Positions 26,706 through 35,546 of a DNA stretch of 64,000 bases are shown here, one piece after another (positions within the stretch are counted from its first letter, which is position 1; each line of letters begins with the position of its first letter). Made by a program: the position numbers and the translations under genes. This DNA comes from Bordetella avium (GTDB lineage: Bacteria > Pseudomonadota > Gammaproteobacteria > Burkholderiales > Burkholderiaceae_B). The stretch covers positions 930,001-994,000 of the forward strand of contig NZ_CP139969.1 in the NCBI RefSeq assembly GCF_034424645.1, given 5' to 3'. The notes beneath the pieces are model-generated. The model did no database searches, was not told the DNA's origin, and saw nothing but the letters and a program-made list of their open reading frames with translations.

Positions 26706-27478
26706 CGGCCACTCCAGTGCACAATGCTTTTTTCGATGACGAGGAACAGAATGTTCAGGGCATAGCCCAGCGCGCCGGCCGCGAGAATGGCGGCATACAT
26801 GTCGCGCACATTCAGGACTTGCTGGGCGTTGATGATGCGGTTGCCCAGCCCGTTTTCGGCGCCGATGAACATCTCGGCCACGATCACGATCACTAAAGCC
26901 ATGGAGATCCCGCCGCGCAGGCCTACAAAGGTGTATTGCAGGCTTTCCCAGAGCAGCACATCCTTGAAAATGCGCCAGCGCGAGGCGCCCATGACCCGGG
27001 CGGCCATGACCCGCTGTTTACGTGCGTTGATCACGCCATAGGCGCTGTTGAACAGGATGACGAGCAAGGCGGCGAAGGCGGCGATGGCGACCTTGTTCAT
27101 GTCGGTGACGCCAAAGATCATCAGAAACAGCGGGATCAGGGCGGACGAGGGCGTCGAGCGGAAAAAGTCGATGAGAAATTCCACGCTGCGGTAAAGCCTT
27201 TCATTGCTGCCGAGCAATACCCCCAGCGGCACGCCGATCACGGCCGCGAGGACAAAGGCTTGCAGGGTGCGACTCACCGAGGCGGCGAAATCGCCCAACA
27301 GCGGACCGCCCGCCATGCCTTGCAAGAGCGCCGTGATGGTCGCCACGGGAGTGGGCAGCAATACCGGGCTGACCAGGGCCAGGCGTACGGTCAGATCCCA
27401 GACCACGAATAACACCAGGGGGCCGATCAGGGGCAGCCAGCGGCCGAAATCCCGTTTGGCGATGGAAGGCGTGTTCAT
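26702..27478 (-). CDS. ABC transporter permease (SsuC/TauC type)
   Basis: 258 residues with six hydrophobic segments. The cytoplasmic EAA-type loop is AARVMGASRWRIFKDVLL near residue 165, and the first segments (WLPLIGPLVLFVVWDLTV) follow a short N-terminus. It sits three bases after the receptor gene stop and overlaps the ATPase gene. It forms the membrane channel of the importer. Confidence 0.92.
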   Translation of the reverse strand: MNTPSIAKRDFGRWLPLIGPLVLFVVWDLTVRLALVSPVLLPTPVATITALLQGMAGGPLLGDFAASVSRTLQAFVLAAVIGVPLGVLLGSNERLYRSVEFLIDFFRSTPSSALIPLFLMIFGVTDMNKVAIAAFAALLVILFNSAYGVINARKQRVMAARVMGASRWRIFKDVLLWESLQYTFVGLRGGISMALVIVIVAEMFIGAENGLGNRIINAQQVLNVRDMYAAILAAGALGYALNILFLVIEKSIVHWSGR

Positions 27479-27481
27479 GGG

Positions 27482-28483
27482 TCAACCCTTGTAAAGCATG
27501 CTGTCGACATCGAGTTTGCGGGCGAACACGCCTTTCTCGGAGAACAGGTCGAAGAACTTCTGGAAATGCTGCACATCGGCGGGAGTGAATTCGTTGTACA
27601 GGGTATAGGCGGCCAGCGGCACTTCCTGGGTCATGGCGCCTTCGATCGCCGTGTAGCCCTTGAGATACTGGCGCGCTTCTTCCGGCTGCGTGCGCACCAG
27701 CTCGATGCCCCGTGCATAGGCGGCGATAAAACGCTTGGCCTCGTCCGGATGTTTCTTCAGGAAGGCCGTCGTGAGCGAGGCCGAGCCGCCGAACCAGGGG
27801 GCCATCGGATCGCCCAGCACGTATTTAGCGATGACACCCGCTTCCAGCACTCGGGTGGTGCCGTTGGCTCGCCCTACCGTGCCGGTGGGTTCCAGGGTGT
27901 AGCAGGCATCGAGCTGGCCGGCAGCCACGGCCGCGACATGCTGGCTGATGGCCAGCTCCACCACGGTGGCGCCGGTGGCGCCGGCGCGTTCCAGCACGGT
28001 GCGGGCCAGCGTGCTGTTCTGGATGCCGGGACCCGAACCGACTTTCTTCCCCTTGAGATCGGCAATTGAGCGGATGGGGCTGTCCTTGGCGACGATGAAT
28101 TCATCCAGCACGTATTTGGCGTTACTGGGATTGGACGCGAAGATTTTGAACAGACCGGGAGAGGCGATTTCGCCGATGGCCAGATTGGCCGACCCGATGC
28201 CGTTGGCGCTGCCGTCCGAGCGGCCGGCCAGCATGGCTTCGATGACCTGCTGGGCGCCAGCGAATTTTTGCGCCTCCACATTCAGGCCAGCCTCCTTGAA
28301 ATAGCCTTTTTCTACTGCGGCATAAAAGGGCAGGCCGGCAGCCACGGGCCAGTATCCGATGCGGATGGTGGGGCCGGTCTGGGCGCGAGCCAGGGCGGGC
28401 ATGCCTAGCGTGGCGGCGCCGAGTGCGGCCGATTGCAGCAGGCGGCGGCGGAAAACATTGATGGACGAGGGTCGTTGGCTCAT
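27482..28483 (-). CDS. ABC transporter substrate-binding protein (NMT1/SsuA type)
   Basis: 333 residues. A twin-arginine-like signal (FRRRLLQSAALGAATLG) ends at ALARAQ near residue 34. The mature receptor has IRIGYWPVAAGLPFYAAVEK, then KKVGSGPGIQNSTLART and the hinge segment CYTLEPTG. It is the first gene of the operon; the ligand is presumably what the AtzE-like amidase hydrolyses. A palindrome that may be the GntR operator lies upstream at 28515-28524. Confidence 0.92.
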   Translation of the reverse strand: MSQRPSSINVFRRRLLQSAALGAATLGMPALARAQTGPTIRIGYWPVAAGLPFYAAVEKGYFKEAGLNVEAQKFAGAQQVIEAMLAGRSDGSANGIGSANLAIGEIASPGLFKIFASNPSNAKYVLDEFIVAKDSPIRSIADLKGKKVGSGPGIQNSTLARTVLERAGATGATVVELAISQHVAAVAAGQLDACYTLEPTGTVGRANGTTRVLEAGVIAKYVLGDPMAPWFGGSASLTTAFLKKHPDEAKRFIAAYARGIELVRTQPEEARQYLKGYTAIEGAMTQEVPLAAYTLYNEFTPADVQHFQKFFDLFSEKGVFARKLDVDSMLYKG

Positions 28484-28514
28484 AAAGGCGCTCCAGTTGG
28501 CGCTTGCCTTGAGG

Positions 28515-28524
28515 ACAAGCTTGT
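28515..28524. promoter_or_regulatory. Candidate operator for the GntR regulator
   Basis: Perfect 10-bp palindrome ACAAGCTTGT, 32 bp before the receptor ATG and flanked by TATAC. GntR/FCD repressors often bind such short palindromes near the promoter. Assignment is inference. Confidence 0.35.
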
Positions 28525-28615
28525 ATACCGATGAGCAAACCGCGTGCCAGCTTCCGCTTTTTTGCTTGTTGTCGAGCGATCAGGGTGTCGTGGTCGCTCT
28601 CTGCCGAGAAAAACA

Positions 28616-28624
28616 GGGGGGGGG
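28616..28624. repeat. G9 homopolymer in intergenic region
   Basis: Nine consecutive G on the plus strand, 173 bp before the imelysin ATG and 133 bp from the divergent receptor start. Homopolymeric C/G tracts of this length are known to slip in Bordetella promoters such as fim. Confidence 0.8.
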
Positions 28625-28797
28625 TAGGGCCGTCCATGCACTGTTCGAGTGCGCGGGCTGGGGCATCGTGGCGCGGTTTATGTGCACACTGACGGCTTTC
28701 TGAATGTTGAACGAAAATTGTTTACACTTACAGCCGCCTGAAAAAGTCGTCAATATGGGTTGGCCAGCGGGGCAACCCGAAACTAGGGAGAGTGTGG

Positions 28798-30090
28798 ATG
28801 CGCAAGTTGCTGCAAGGCATGTTGCTGGTGGCTGCCGTGGTTGCGGGAGGGGCCCAGGCCGCTGTCGAGCCCAAGGCCGTGGTGAAAACCTATTCGGATA
28901 TCGCGGCGGCGGGTTATCAGGATGCGCTTACGAGCGCCAAGACGCTGCAGCAAGCCATCGGCGCCTTGATCGCCCAGCCGAGCGAGGCCACCCTTAAGGC
29001 CGCCCGAGAGGCCTGGATCGTCGCCCGCGCGCCCTATCAGCAGACCGAAGTGTTTCGTTTTGGCAATCCCGTCGTCGATGACTGGGAAGGCCGCGTGAAC
29101 GCCTGGCCTCTGGACGAGGGTTTGATCGACTATGTCGATGCCGGCTACGGCACTGAAAGCGATGACAATGCTTTCTATGCTGTCAATGTGATTGCCAACT
29201 CGAAGATTTCGGTCGGCGGCAAGACCATCGACGCAGGTAAGCTCACGCCAGAACTGCTCGCTGAGGTGTTACACGAGGCAGACGGCAATGAGGCCAATGT
29301 CGCCACCGGCTATCACGCCATCGAATTCTTGCTCTGGGGCCAGGACCTGAACGGCACCGGGCCAGCGCCGAAAGACCGCAAGGGCACGCCGCAAGAACGC
29401 CATGCTGGCAACCGTCCGCATACGGACTTCGATCCCAAGCATTGCACGGGTGGCAATTGCGAGCGCCGCGTGGCGTATCTCAAGGTCGTGACGCAGCTGC
29501 TGGTCGATGATCTGAAGGAAATGGCCGGGCAATGGCAGGATGATGGCGACGCTCGCAAGGTCGTGCAGGAAGATCCGAAAGCCGGCCTGGTGGCCATGCT
29601 GACAGGCATGGGCAGCCTGTCCTATGGCGAGTTGGCCGGTGAGCGCATGAAGCTCGGGCTCATGCTCCATGATCCCGAAGAAGAGCATGATTGCTTCTCC
29701 GACAATACTCATAATTCGCACTATTACAACCAGATCGGCATTCGCAATGTCTATCTGGGCGCCTACACCCGCCCTGACGGCAAGCAGGTGAGCGGCGCCA
29801 GCCTCTCGGATCTGGTCAAGGAAAAAGACCCCAAGCTCGACACTGAGGTGCGCGCCAAGCTGAATGCCACCGTGGCGGCCATGCAGGCCATGCGCGACCG
29901 CGCCGAAAAGGTCGAAACCTACGATCAGATGATTGCCGAGGGCAACAAGGAAGGGAATGCGATCGTGCAGGCGGCGATCGACCGCCTGATCGACCAGACG
30001 CGCAGTTTCGAGCGCGTCATCGCCCTGCTTGATCTGAGCGATGTCACGATCGAGGGTTCGGACAGTCTCGACAAGCCCGTATTCAAGTGA
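28798..30090 (+). CDS. Imelysin-family iron-regulated periplasmic protein (M75)
   Basis: 430 residues from the ATG at 28798, with GGGAGAG upstream. A Sec signal peptide ends at AQAAVE near residue 22. The imelysin GxHxxE motif is GYHAIEFLLWGQD near residue 177, and the N-terminal half has YQQTEVFRFGNPVVDDWEGRV. Family members (IcmP, IrpA) are periplasmic and induced by iron shortage; proteolytic activity is disputed. First gene of a four-gene operon: its stop overlaps the next start (GTGA). Confidence 0.92.
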   Translation: MRKLLQGMLLVAAVVAGGAQAAVEPKAVVKTYSDIAAAGYQDALTSAKTLQQAIGALIAQPSEATLKAAREAWIVARAPYQQTEVFRFGNPVVDDWEGRVNAWPLDEGLIDYVDAGYGTESDDNAFYAVNVIANSKISVGGKTIDAGKLTPELLAEVLHEADGNEANVATGYHAIEFLLWGQDLNGTGPAPKDRKGTPQERHAGNRPHTDFDPKHCTGGNCERRVAYLKVVTQLLVDDLKEMAGQWQDDGDARKVVQEDPKAGLVAMLTGMGSLSYGELAGERMKLGLMLHDPEEEHDCFSDNTHNSHYYNQIGIRNVYLGAYTRPDGKQVSGASLSDLVKEKDPKLDTEVRAKLNATVAAMQAMRDRAEKVETYDQMIAEGNKEGNAIVQAAIDRLIDQTRSFERVIALLDLSDVTIEGSDSLDKPVFK

Positions 30091-31580
30091 AGCCCCTGGT
30101 TCTGTTGTTGGCGGCGCTGGCGACAGCCAGCGCCCAGGCGCGCAGTGATCTGAGCGTCGAGGATCGCAAGCGGGTCGAGGCCATTACCGCGCCCGCCACC
30201 GATTTCTCGGCCTCCGAGTCTTTCGAGGCCATGCAGGCCGGCGCGGCCACGGTCAAGAAGCTGATCAACGCGGATATCTTCTCGCACCCCTCGGGCAATA
30301 TGAAATTCGAGGGGCGTCAGCAATTTCTGGTGGGCAATGGCCTGTTTCGCAAAAACTGGGTCTCGGCGCCGGCCTCCACCCAGGCCTCCGATGGCCTGGG
30401 GCCGTTGTTCAATGCGCGCTCCTGCCAGGCCTGCCATGTCAAGGATGGGCGCGGCACGGTGCCTGGCTTCGATCCGCTCGAGCGCGGCGACGCGGTGGCC
30501 CTGTTGCTGCGTTTGTCGGTGCCTCCCGTGACCGAGGGCGAGCGCGAGGCGCTCGCCAAAGGCGATCTCGCGGCGTTTCCCGAACCCCTGTACGGCACGC
30601 AGTTGCAGAACTTTGCCGTCGCAGGCCTGCCCAGCGAAGGGCGCATGGAGATCGACTACACGCCGCTCACGGTGCAATTGGCGGGCGGCGAAGTGGCTAC
30701 GCTGATGCAACCCGTCTACCGCATCGAAGATCTGGGCTATGGCCCGATGCGCGCAGACACCCAGATTTCCCCCCGGCTGGCGCCGCCCATGATCGGCTTG
30801 GGTTTGCTGGAAGCCATTCATGAGGATGACATCCTGGCTCATGCGCAAGCGGATAAGGGAGATGGCATCAGCGGCAAGCCCAATTGGGTGCGCGATGTCC
30901 GCACGGGCGAGATGTCGCTGGGCCGCTTCAACTGGAAGGCCGGCCAGCCCACGGTCGAGCAGCAAAGCGCGGCGGCCTTCTCGAACGACATGGGTTTGTC
31001 CACCCCCCTGTTTCCCAGCCACTATGGCGATTGCACGCCCGCTCAAAAAGCCTGTTTCGATATGCCGCATGGCGCCCAGCCGCATTTGGGCGAGCACGAG
31101 GTGCCCGCACGCCTGATGGATTTCGTGACCCTCTACTCCACCAATTTGGGCGTGCCGCAGCGGCGGGATAGCGACGATGCGCGGGTGTTGGCGGGCAAGA
31201 AGTTGTTTTACGAGGCCAATTGCGTCGGCTGCCATGTGCCCAAGTACGTGACGCGCCGGGATGCCAAACAGCCCGAGCATCAGTTTCAACTTATCTGGCC
31301 CTATACCGATCTGTTGCTGCACGATATGGGTGATGGTCTGGCAGACGGCGTCAGCGAAGGGCAGGCCAATGGCCGCGAATGGCGCACGCCGCCCTTGTGG
31401 GGCATCGGGCTGACCAAGGTGGTCAATCCCAATGCTACGTATTTGCATGACGGCCGGGCGCGTACCTTGTTGGAGGCCATACTGTGGCACGGCGGTGAGG
31501 CGCAGGCCGCGCGCGATCGGGTGGTCGCCATGACACCGGCCGAACGGGCGGATCTGATCCGCTTCCTGGAGTCATTATGA
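30087..31580 (+). CDS. Di-haem oxidoreductase family protein (COG3488, thiol oxidoreductase-like)
   Basis: 497 residues from a GTG at 30087 that overlaps the previous stop. A signal peptide (KPLVLLLAALATASAQA) is followed by two c-type haem motifs, CQACH near residue 114 and CVGCH near residue 380. The fold resembles bacterial di-haem peroxidases (MauG-like) but the group is usually annotated as thiol oxidoreductase. It is periplasmic. In Pseudomonas the same gene stands between two imelysin genes, supporting a role in handling iron. Confidence 0.9.
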   Translation: MKPLVLLLAALATASAQARSDLSVEDRKRVEAITAPATDFSASESFEAMQAGAATVKKLINADIFSHPSGNMKFEGRQQFLVGNGLFRKNWVSAPASTQASDGLGPLFNARSCQACHVKDGRGTVPGFDPLERGDAVALLLRLSVPPVTEGEREALAKGDLAAFPEPLYGTQLQNFAVAGLPSEGRMEIDYTPLTVQLAGGEVATLMQPVYRIEDLGYGPMRADTQISPRLAPPMIGLGLLEAIHEDDILAHAQADKGDGISGKPNWVRDVRTGEMSLGRFNWKAGQPTVEQQSAAAFSNDMGLSTPLFPSHYGDCTPAQKACFDMPHGAQPHLGEHEVPARLMDFVTLYSTNLGVPQRRDSDDARVLAGKKLFYEANCVGCHVPKYVTRRDAKQPEHQFQLIWPYTDLLLHDMGDGLADGVSEGQANGREWRTPPLWGIGLTKVVNPNATYLHDGRARTLLEAILWHGGEAQAARDRVVAMTPAERADLIRFLESL

Positions 31581-32635
31581 AGTCCCTGTGTGTTCTGGCT
31601 ACGGCTGCATTGCTCGCCGCGCCGGCCTGGGCCGCGCCGCCGCCCGATCTGGGCCTGCGTTTGGCCGATGGCTATGCGCGGCCTGTAACGGCCGCCTTGC
31701 AAGCGCGCGCGCGTACCATGCAGCAAGATCTTAGCGCCTGGTGTCAGGCCGCTGACCCGGCCGGCGCGGCCAAGGTCGACGCCGCTTTTGGTGCGCTGGC
31801 GCAGGCCTGGGCTGGCGTGGCCTTCCTGCGATTCGGCCCGCTGGTGCAGGGCAACCGATTCGAGCGTTTGGCTTTCTGGCCTGACACGCGCGGGGTCATG
31901 CCCAAACAGATACAGAGTCTGCTGGCGGCGGCTGATCCGGCCTTGTTGGCCGAAGGGGCGCTGGCTGGGCGCAGCGTGGCAGTGCAGGGGCTGCCTGCGT
32001 TGGAATATCTGCTGTATGGAGAGCCGGGCCTGTTGCGCGGTTCGGCGGCGTCTCCCTATGTTTGCGATTATGCCGTGGCGGTGGCGGGAAATATCCAGGC
32101 CTTGAGCAGCGAGCTTGCGCAGGCCTGGAGTGCTCAAGGCGGGTTTGGCCGGCAGTTCACTGCACCGGCTCGCGACAACGATCTTTACCGCAATCAGCAG
32201 GAGGTCGCCGCCGAGGCGATGAAGGCCCTGTCCGCCGGCTTGCAATTCGTGCGCGACATCAACCTCTTGCCCGTGCTGGGCCCCGACGCGCAAGCGGCGC
32301 GTCCCAAGCGCGCTGCGTTCTGGCGCAGCGAGCAATCTTCAGCCACGCTGGCCGCCAGCCTGCGCGGCCTGCTGGCTTTTTACCAGGCGGGCGGCTATAC
32401 CTTTGCGCCCGGCTCGCAGGGCCTAGCCGATACGCTGAACCATGAGCTTGGGCAGGCGGCGGTGCTGGCCGCGCAAGCGCCGGCCGACCCCGCGCAGGCG
32501 TTCACGCAGGCAGCGCCGCGCGCCTCGCTGTTGCTGACGGCCATGATCGTCAAGAACGCCAAGGACCTCGTCGATCAGGATATTGCCCCCGCCCTGGGGG
32601 TCACGATTGGATTCAATGCGCTCGATGGGGATTGA
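31577..32635 (+). CDS. Second imelysin-family protein
   Basis: 352 residues, starting at the ATG that overlaps the previous stop (ATGA). A signal peptide (CVLATAALLAAPAWA) leads a periplasmic domain. The imelysin motif is degenerate: GLPALEYLLYGEP replaces GxHxxE, so the His is missing, as in IrpA-like members. LRFGPLVQGNRFERLAFWPD is typical. It is distinct from the first imelysin of the operon (430 residues), so the two are not a recent duplication. Confidence 0.88.
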   Translation: MKSLCVLATAALLAAPAWAAPPPDLGLRLADGYARPVTAALQARARTMQQDLSAWCQAADPAGAAKVDAAFGALAQAWAGVAFLRFGPLVQGNRFERLAFWPDTRGVMPKQIQSLLAAADPALLAEGALAGRSVAVQGLPALEYLLYGEPGLLRGSAASPYVCDYAVAVAGNIQALSSELAQAWSAQGGFGRQFTAPARDNDLYRNQQEVAAEAMKALSAGLQFVRDINLLPVLGPDAQAARPKRAAFWRSEQSSATLAASLRGLLAFYQAGGYTFAPGSQGLADTLNHELGQAAVLAAQAPADPAQAFTQAAPRASLLLTAMIVKNAKDLVDQDIAPALGVTIGFNALDGD

Positions 32636-33716
32636 CCGCCGTACTTTTCTAGCGGCCTCGGCCCTGATGCTGCCGGGACGCCTCTTCGCCCAGACCGTCG
32701 CCGATCAGGCTCTGTTCGTGACGGCAAGGCAGCGCGGCGCCGTTCATGAGGCCGTGGTGCTCGATGAGCGCGGGCGCGACAGGCTGGTCGTGCCCATGCC
32801 GGATCGGGGGCATAGTTTTGCCATCGATGGCGAGCGTGTGACCGTGTTTGGCCGCCAGCCCGGTTTTTTTGCGGTGAGTTTCGATTTGCGGGGGGGGCAT
32901 GCGCCGCAAGTGATCGAGGCCGCTGAAGGGCGGCATTTCTTTGGCCATGGGGTGTATCTGCCAGGCGGCCGTCTGATGCTGGCTACCGAAAATGATTACG
33001 AGGCCGGGCAGGGCGTGCTGGGCATTTACGACGTCAGCGCCAGGCCGCGACGGATCGGCGAGTTTTCCACCGGCGGCATCGGTCCGCACGAAGTCATTCT
33101 GATGCCTGACGGCAAGACGCTCTGCGTGGCCAACGGCGGCATTCTCACCCATCCGGATTACGGCAAGCTCGAACTTAATCTGGACACCATGAAGCCTTCG
33201 CTGGTCTATCTCGATGCGGCCAATGGCGACATGCTCGAGAAAGTCGAACTGGATGCGCGCTGGCACCGTTTGTCCATCCGCCATCTGGCCTTGGCCGCCG
33301 ATGGCTCGGTGTGGTTTGGCTGTCAGCATATGGGACCCGAACGTCCTGCGCTGGTGGGCCGGCACCGGCGCGGACAAGCGGCCGAGTGTTTCGAAGGCGA
33401 CCCGGAGCGGCTGCGGGGGATGCGCAACTATATCGGGTCGGTGGCGGCGGACGCCAGCGGCACGGTTATCGCGACATCCAGTCCGCTTGGCGGGCAGGTG
33501 CTCTACTGGGACGCGGCCAGCGGCCGGCAGTTGGGGGCGACTGCCTTGCCGGATGGCTGCGGCGTCGCTCCCGCCAAGGGCGGTGGTTTTTTCGTCTCCA
33601 GCGGACTGGGCGCCCTGTTGCACGCGGGTCCGTCACGCATGCCGGTCGAGCTGATGCCGGCCGGGCGCGAGTTTTCCTGGGATAACCATTTTCGCCGGGC
33701 GCCAGACTTGGGCTGA
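32628..33716 (+). CDS. DUF1513 protein, Tat-exported, contains a G8 tract
   Basis: 362 residues from the ATG at 32628, overlapping the previous gene by eight bases. The N-terminus MGIDRRTFLAASALMLPG is a Tat signal. The rest is a beta-propeller-like DUF1513 domain (HGVYLPGGRLMLATENDY, GPHEVILMPDGKTL, LSIRHLALAADGSVWFG). It is always the last gene of this type of imelysin operon, function unknown. A run of eight G at 32890-32897 lies in codons near residue 89; slippage there would shut the gene off. Confidence 0.9.
   Translation, partial: GIDRRTFLAASALMLPGRLFAQTVADQALFVTARQRGAVHEAVVLDERGRDRLVVPMPDRGHSFAIDGERVTVFGRQPGFFAVSFDLRGGHAPQVIEAAEGRHFFGHGVYLPGGRLMLATENDYEAGQGVLGIYDVSARPRRIGEFSTGGIGPHEVILMPDGKTLCVANGGILTHPDYGKLELNLDTMKPSLVYLDAANGDMLEKVELDARWHRLSIRHLALAADGSVWFGCQHMGPERPALVGRHRRGQAAECFEGDPERLRGMRNYIGSVAADASGTVIATSSPLGGQVLYWDAASGRQLGATALPDGCGVAPAKGGGFFVSSGLGALLHAGPSRMPVELMPAGREFSWDNHFRRAPDLG
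32890..32897. repeat. G8 homopolymer inside the DUF1513 gene
   Basis: Eight consecutive G within the coding sequence. A one-base change would frameshift the protein about a quarter of the way in. Confidence 0.8.
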
Positions 33717-33771
33717 TCAGGGTCTTCTGCTAGAGTCGGCAAGTCATTTGCAAGCATAGGCGGGAGATCGC

Positions 33772-34605
33772 ATGAAAGAGTGGCTGAATGGTATGAGCGA
33801 GCTCATGCCCCAAATCCTGGATATGGGCCTGAATCTGGTCGTGGCGCTGCTGATTCTGATTATCGGCTGGTGGGTGTCATCGATGCTAGGGCGGTGGGTG
33901 CGCCGCGTGGCGCAGCAATCCCCCCGGGTGGACCCCACCATCGTGCCCATGTTCCAGACCACCGTGGTCTGGTCTGTGCGCATTTTCACGGTTATTGCGG
34001 TACTGGCGCGGTTTGGCGTGCAGACCGCCAGCCTGATCGCCGTGCTTGGCGCGGCCGGCCTGGCTGTGGGTCTGGCCTTGCAGGGCACGCTGCAAAACAT
34101 TGCCGCAGGCATCATGCTGCTGGTGTTGCGGCCTATCCGCGCGGGCGAATACGTGGGCTTGAGCAACGGCTATGAGGGCACGGTCGAAGAGGTTGGGCTT
34201 TTTCTGACGCGGCTGGTGCAGGCCGATGGCATCAATGTGTCATTGCCCAACAGCACGGTCTGGACCGCAACCATTATTAACTACAGCCGCAACGTCAACC
34301 GCCGTTGCGATATTCCGGTGATCATTCATTACGGTGACAACCTCGATGAGGCGGTCGCGCGTCTGAAAGCGGTGGTCAAGGCGCATGCCCTGGTATTGCA
34401 GGAGCCGGCGCCCAGCGTGCGCGCCATCGAGTACCGTGACACTGGCACGGTCGTGAACGTGCGGGTCTGGGCCACGGCCGCCAACTACTGGGATATGCGT
34501 TGGGACCTGTTTCAGCAGCTCCGTACGCAGATGAGCGCAGCCGGTTTCCGTGCGCCCGTGCCGGTGCGTGAAATTCAGGCGCCGCCGTCCAAGGACGGCG
34601 CCTGA
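33772..34605 (+). CDS. mscS: Small-conductance mechanosensitive channel (MscS family)
   Basis: 277 residues, with GGGAGATCGC upstream of the ATG. Three membrane segments (about 17-37, 60-80, 85-115). The pore helix is AVLGAAGLAVGLALQGTLQN with the Gly/Ala packing pattern, followed by the beta domain start RPIRAGEYV. Length matches E. coli MscS (286). It releases solutes on hypo-osmotic shock. Monocistronic, convergent with the IclR gene. Confidence 0.93.
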   Translation: MKEWLNGMSELMPQILDMGLNLVVALLILIIGWWVSSMLGRWVRRVAQQSPRVDPTIVPMFQTTVVWSVRIFTVIAVLARFGVQTASLIAVLGAAGLAVGLALQGTLQNIAAGIMLLVLRPIRAGEYVGLSNGYEGTVEEVGLFLTRLVQADGINVSLPNSTVWTATIINYSRNVNRRCDIPVIIHYGDNLDEAVARLKAVVKAHALVLQEPAPSVRAIEYRDTGTVVNVRVWATAANYWDMRWDLFQQLRTQMSAAGFRAPVPVREIQAPPSKDGA

Positions 34606-34615
34606 GGCGCCGGGC

Positions 34616-35371
34616 TCAGTATTTGAGCCTGGCCAGTTCCGTCTTGATCCAGCCGGCGATTTCGCGCTGGCGCTGCGCCGGCATGCGGTCAATGATGGCC
34701 GTCACACTCACGGCCAACAGGGGCATGCCCTGCGCATCCAGCAGGGCGCAGCCCACGCCCAGCGCGCCGCGCACGGCATGATTGCCCACCACGGAATAGC
34801 CCCGGGACCGGGTGTTTTCGATAAGACGCAGCATTTCATGCGGCGTCATGCCGCCATACTCATCCAGACGCCCTGAGTTGCGCGCGACGATGCCGTGCGC
34901 GATGTCGTCCGGCAGGGCGGCCAGCACGGCCATACCCCCCGAACCCACGCCCAGCGGCTGGCGCTTGCCAGCATAGGTAGCCAGAATCTGCACGGGATAG
35001 CTGCCGATTTCCCGGTGCAGACTGACCGAGTCATCGCCGTCGCGTACCACCAGGAACACGGCATCGCCGGTACGGTCGGCCAGCCGCTTGAGGGTGGGCA
35101 GCATTTGGCGCACACGCGGATCGGTCGATACGGCGTCGGGTTCGCCGCCGAGCTCGGCGCGGTATTTCTTGGTGCCATGGACGGTTGACACCAGGCCCGC
35201 CTCGCGCAAAGCGGCCAGCAGGCGATAAATAGTGGGGCGTTGAATGCCAGTCTGGCGGGCGATATCCGTCACGCTCAGACCGTGGGGCCCCTGATCGCGC
35301 AAGGTCGCCAATACCGCCAGGCCCCGCCTCAAGGTGCGCGGTCCGGCGGCCGTGGTCTCGCTTTCTTGCAT
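34616..35371 (-). CDS. IclR-family transcriptional regulator
   Basis: 251 residues. The winged helix is LSVTDIARQTGIQRPTIYRL at about residues 34-53, and the effector domain includes GVGSGGMAVLAALPDD and SRGYSVVGNHAVRGALGVG. It is divergent from a tripartite tricarboxylate receptor gene with 175 bp between starts and probably controls it. In Bordetella-like genomes many such regulator/Bug-receptor pairs exist. Confidence 0.92.
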   Translation of the reverse strand: MQESETTAAGPRTLRRGLAVLATLRDQGPHGLSVTDIARQTGIQRPTIYRLLAALREAGLVSTVHGTKKYRAELGGEPDAVSTDPRVRQMLPTLKRLADRTGDAVFLVVRDGDDSVSLHREIGSYPVQILATYAGKRQPLGVGSGGMAVLAALPDDIAHGIVARNSGRLDEYGGMTPHEMLRLIENTRSRGYSVVGNHAVRGALGVGCALLDAQGMPLLAVSVTAIIDRMPAQRQREIAGWIKTELARLKY

Positions 35372-35510
35372 GTATGTCTCTGATTATTAAGGTAAATATT
35401 CGGCTCGTCAGGGGCCCGTGCCACGGGTAAACCAGCGTCCGTAGGGTGGACTCTACCTTGCCTGATCGACGCTGTATAGCGCAATATCGGCCCACCTAAA
35501 ATTCTTATAC

Positions 35511-35525
35511 GTCCACACAATGGAC
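35511..35525. promoter_or_regulatory. Candidate IclR operator
   Basis: Inverted repeat GTCCA-CACAA-TGGAC, 22 bp before the receptor ATG. A second palindrome, CCCGTG-C-CACGGG, lies at 35415-35427 nearer the regulator. Either could be the IclR site; assignment is inference. Confidence 0.35.
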
Positions 35526-35546
35526 ACATCAGTTTGGAGACAGAGT

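Larger units (their letters stand above)
28484..28797. other. Divergent promoter region between amidase-transporter and imelysin operons
   Basis: 314 bp without a gene. It holds the palindrome ACAAGCTTGT (28515-28524), a G9 homopolymer (28616-28624), and an AT-rich stretch at 28700-28730 that probably contains the imelysin promoter. I could not recognise a clean Fur box. Confidence 0.55.

Noticed and set aside
29925..31490. 521-codon frame antisense to the di-haem oxidoreductase gene
   Set aside because: Shadow frame; the plus strand carries two CxxCH motifs, a signal peptide and coupled neighbours.
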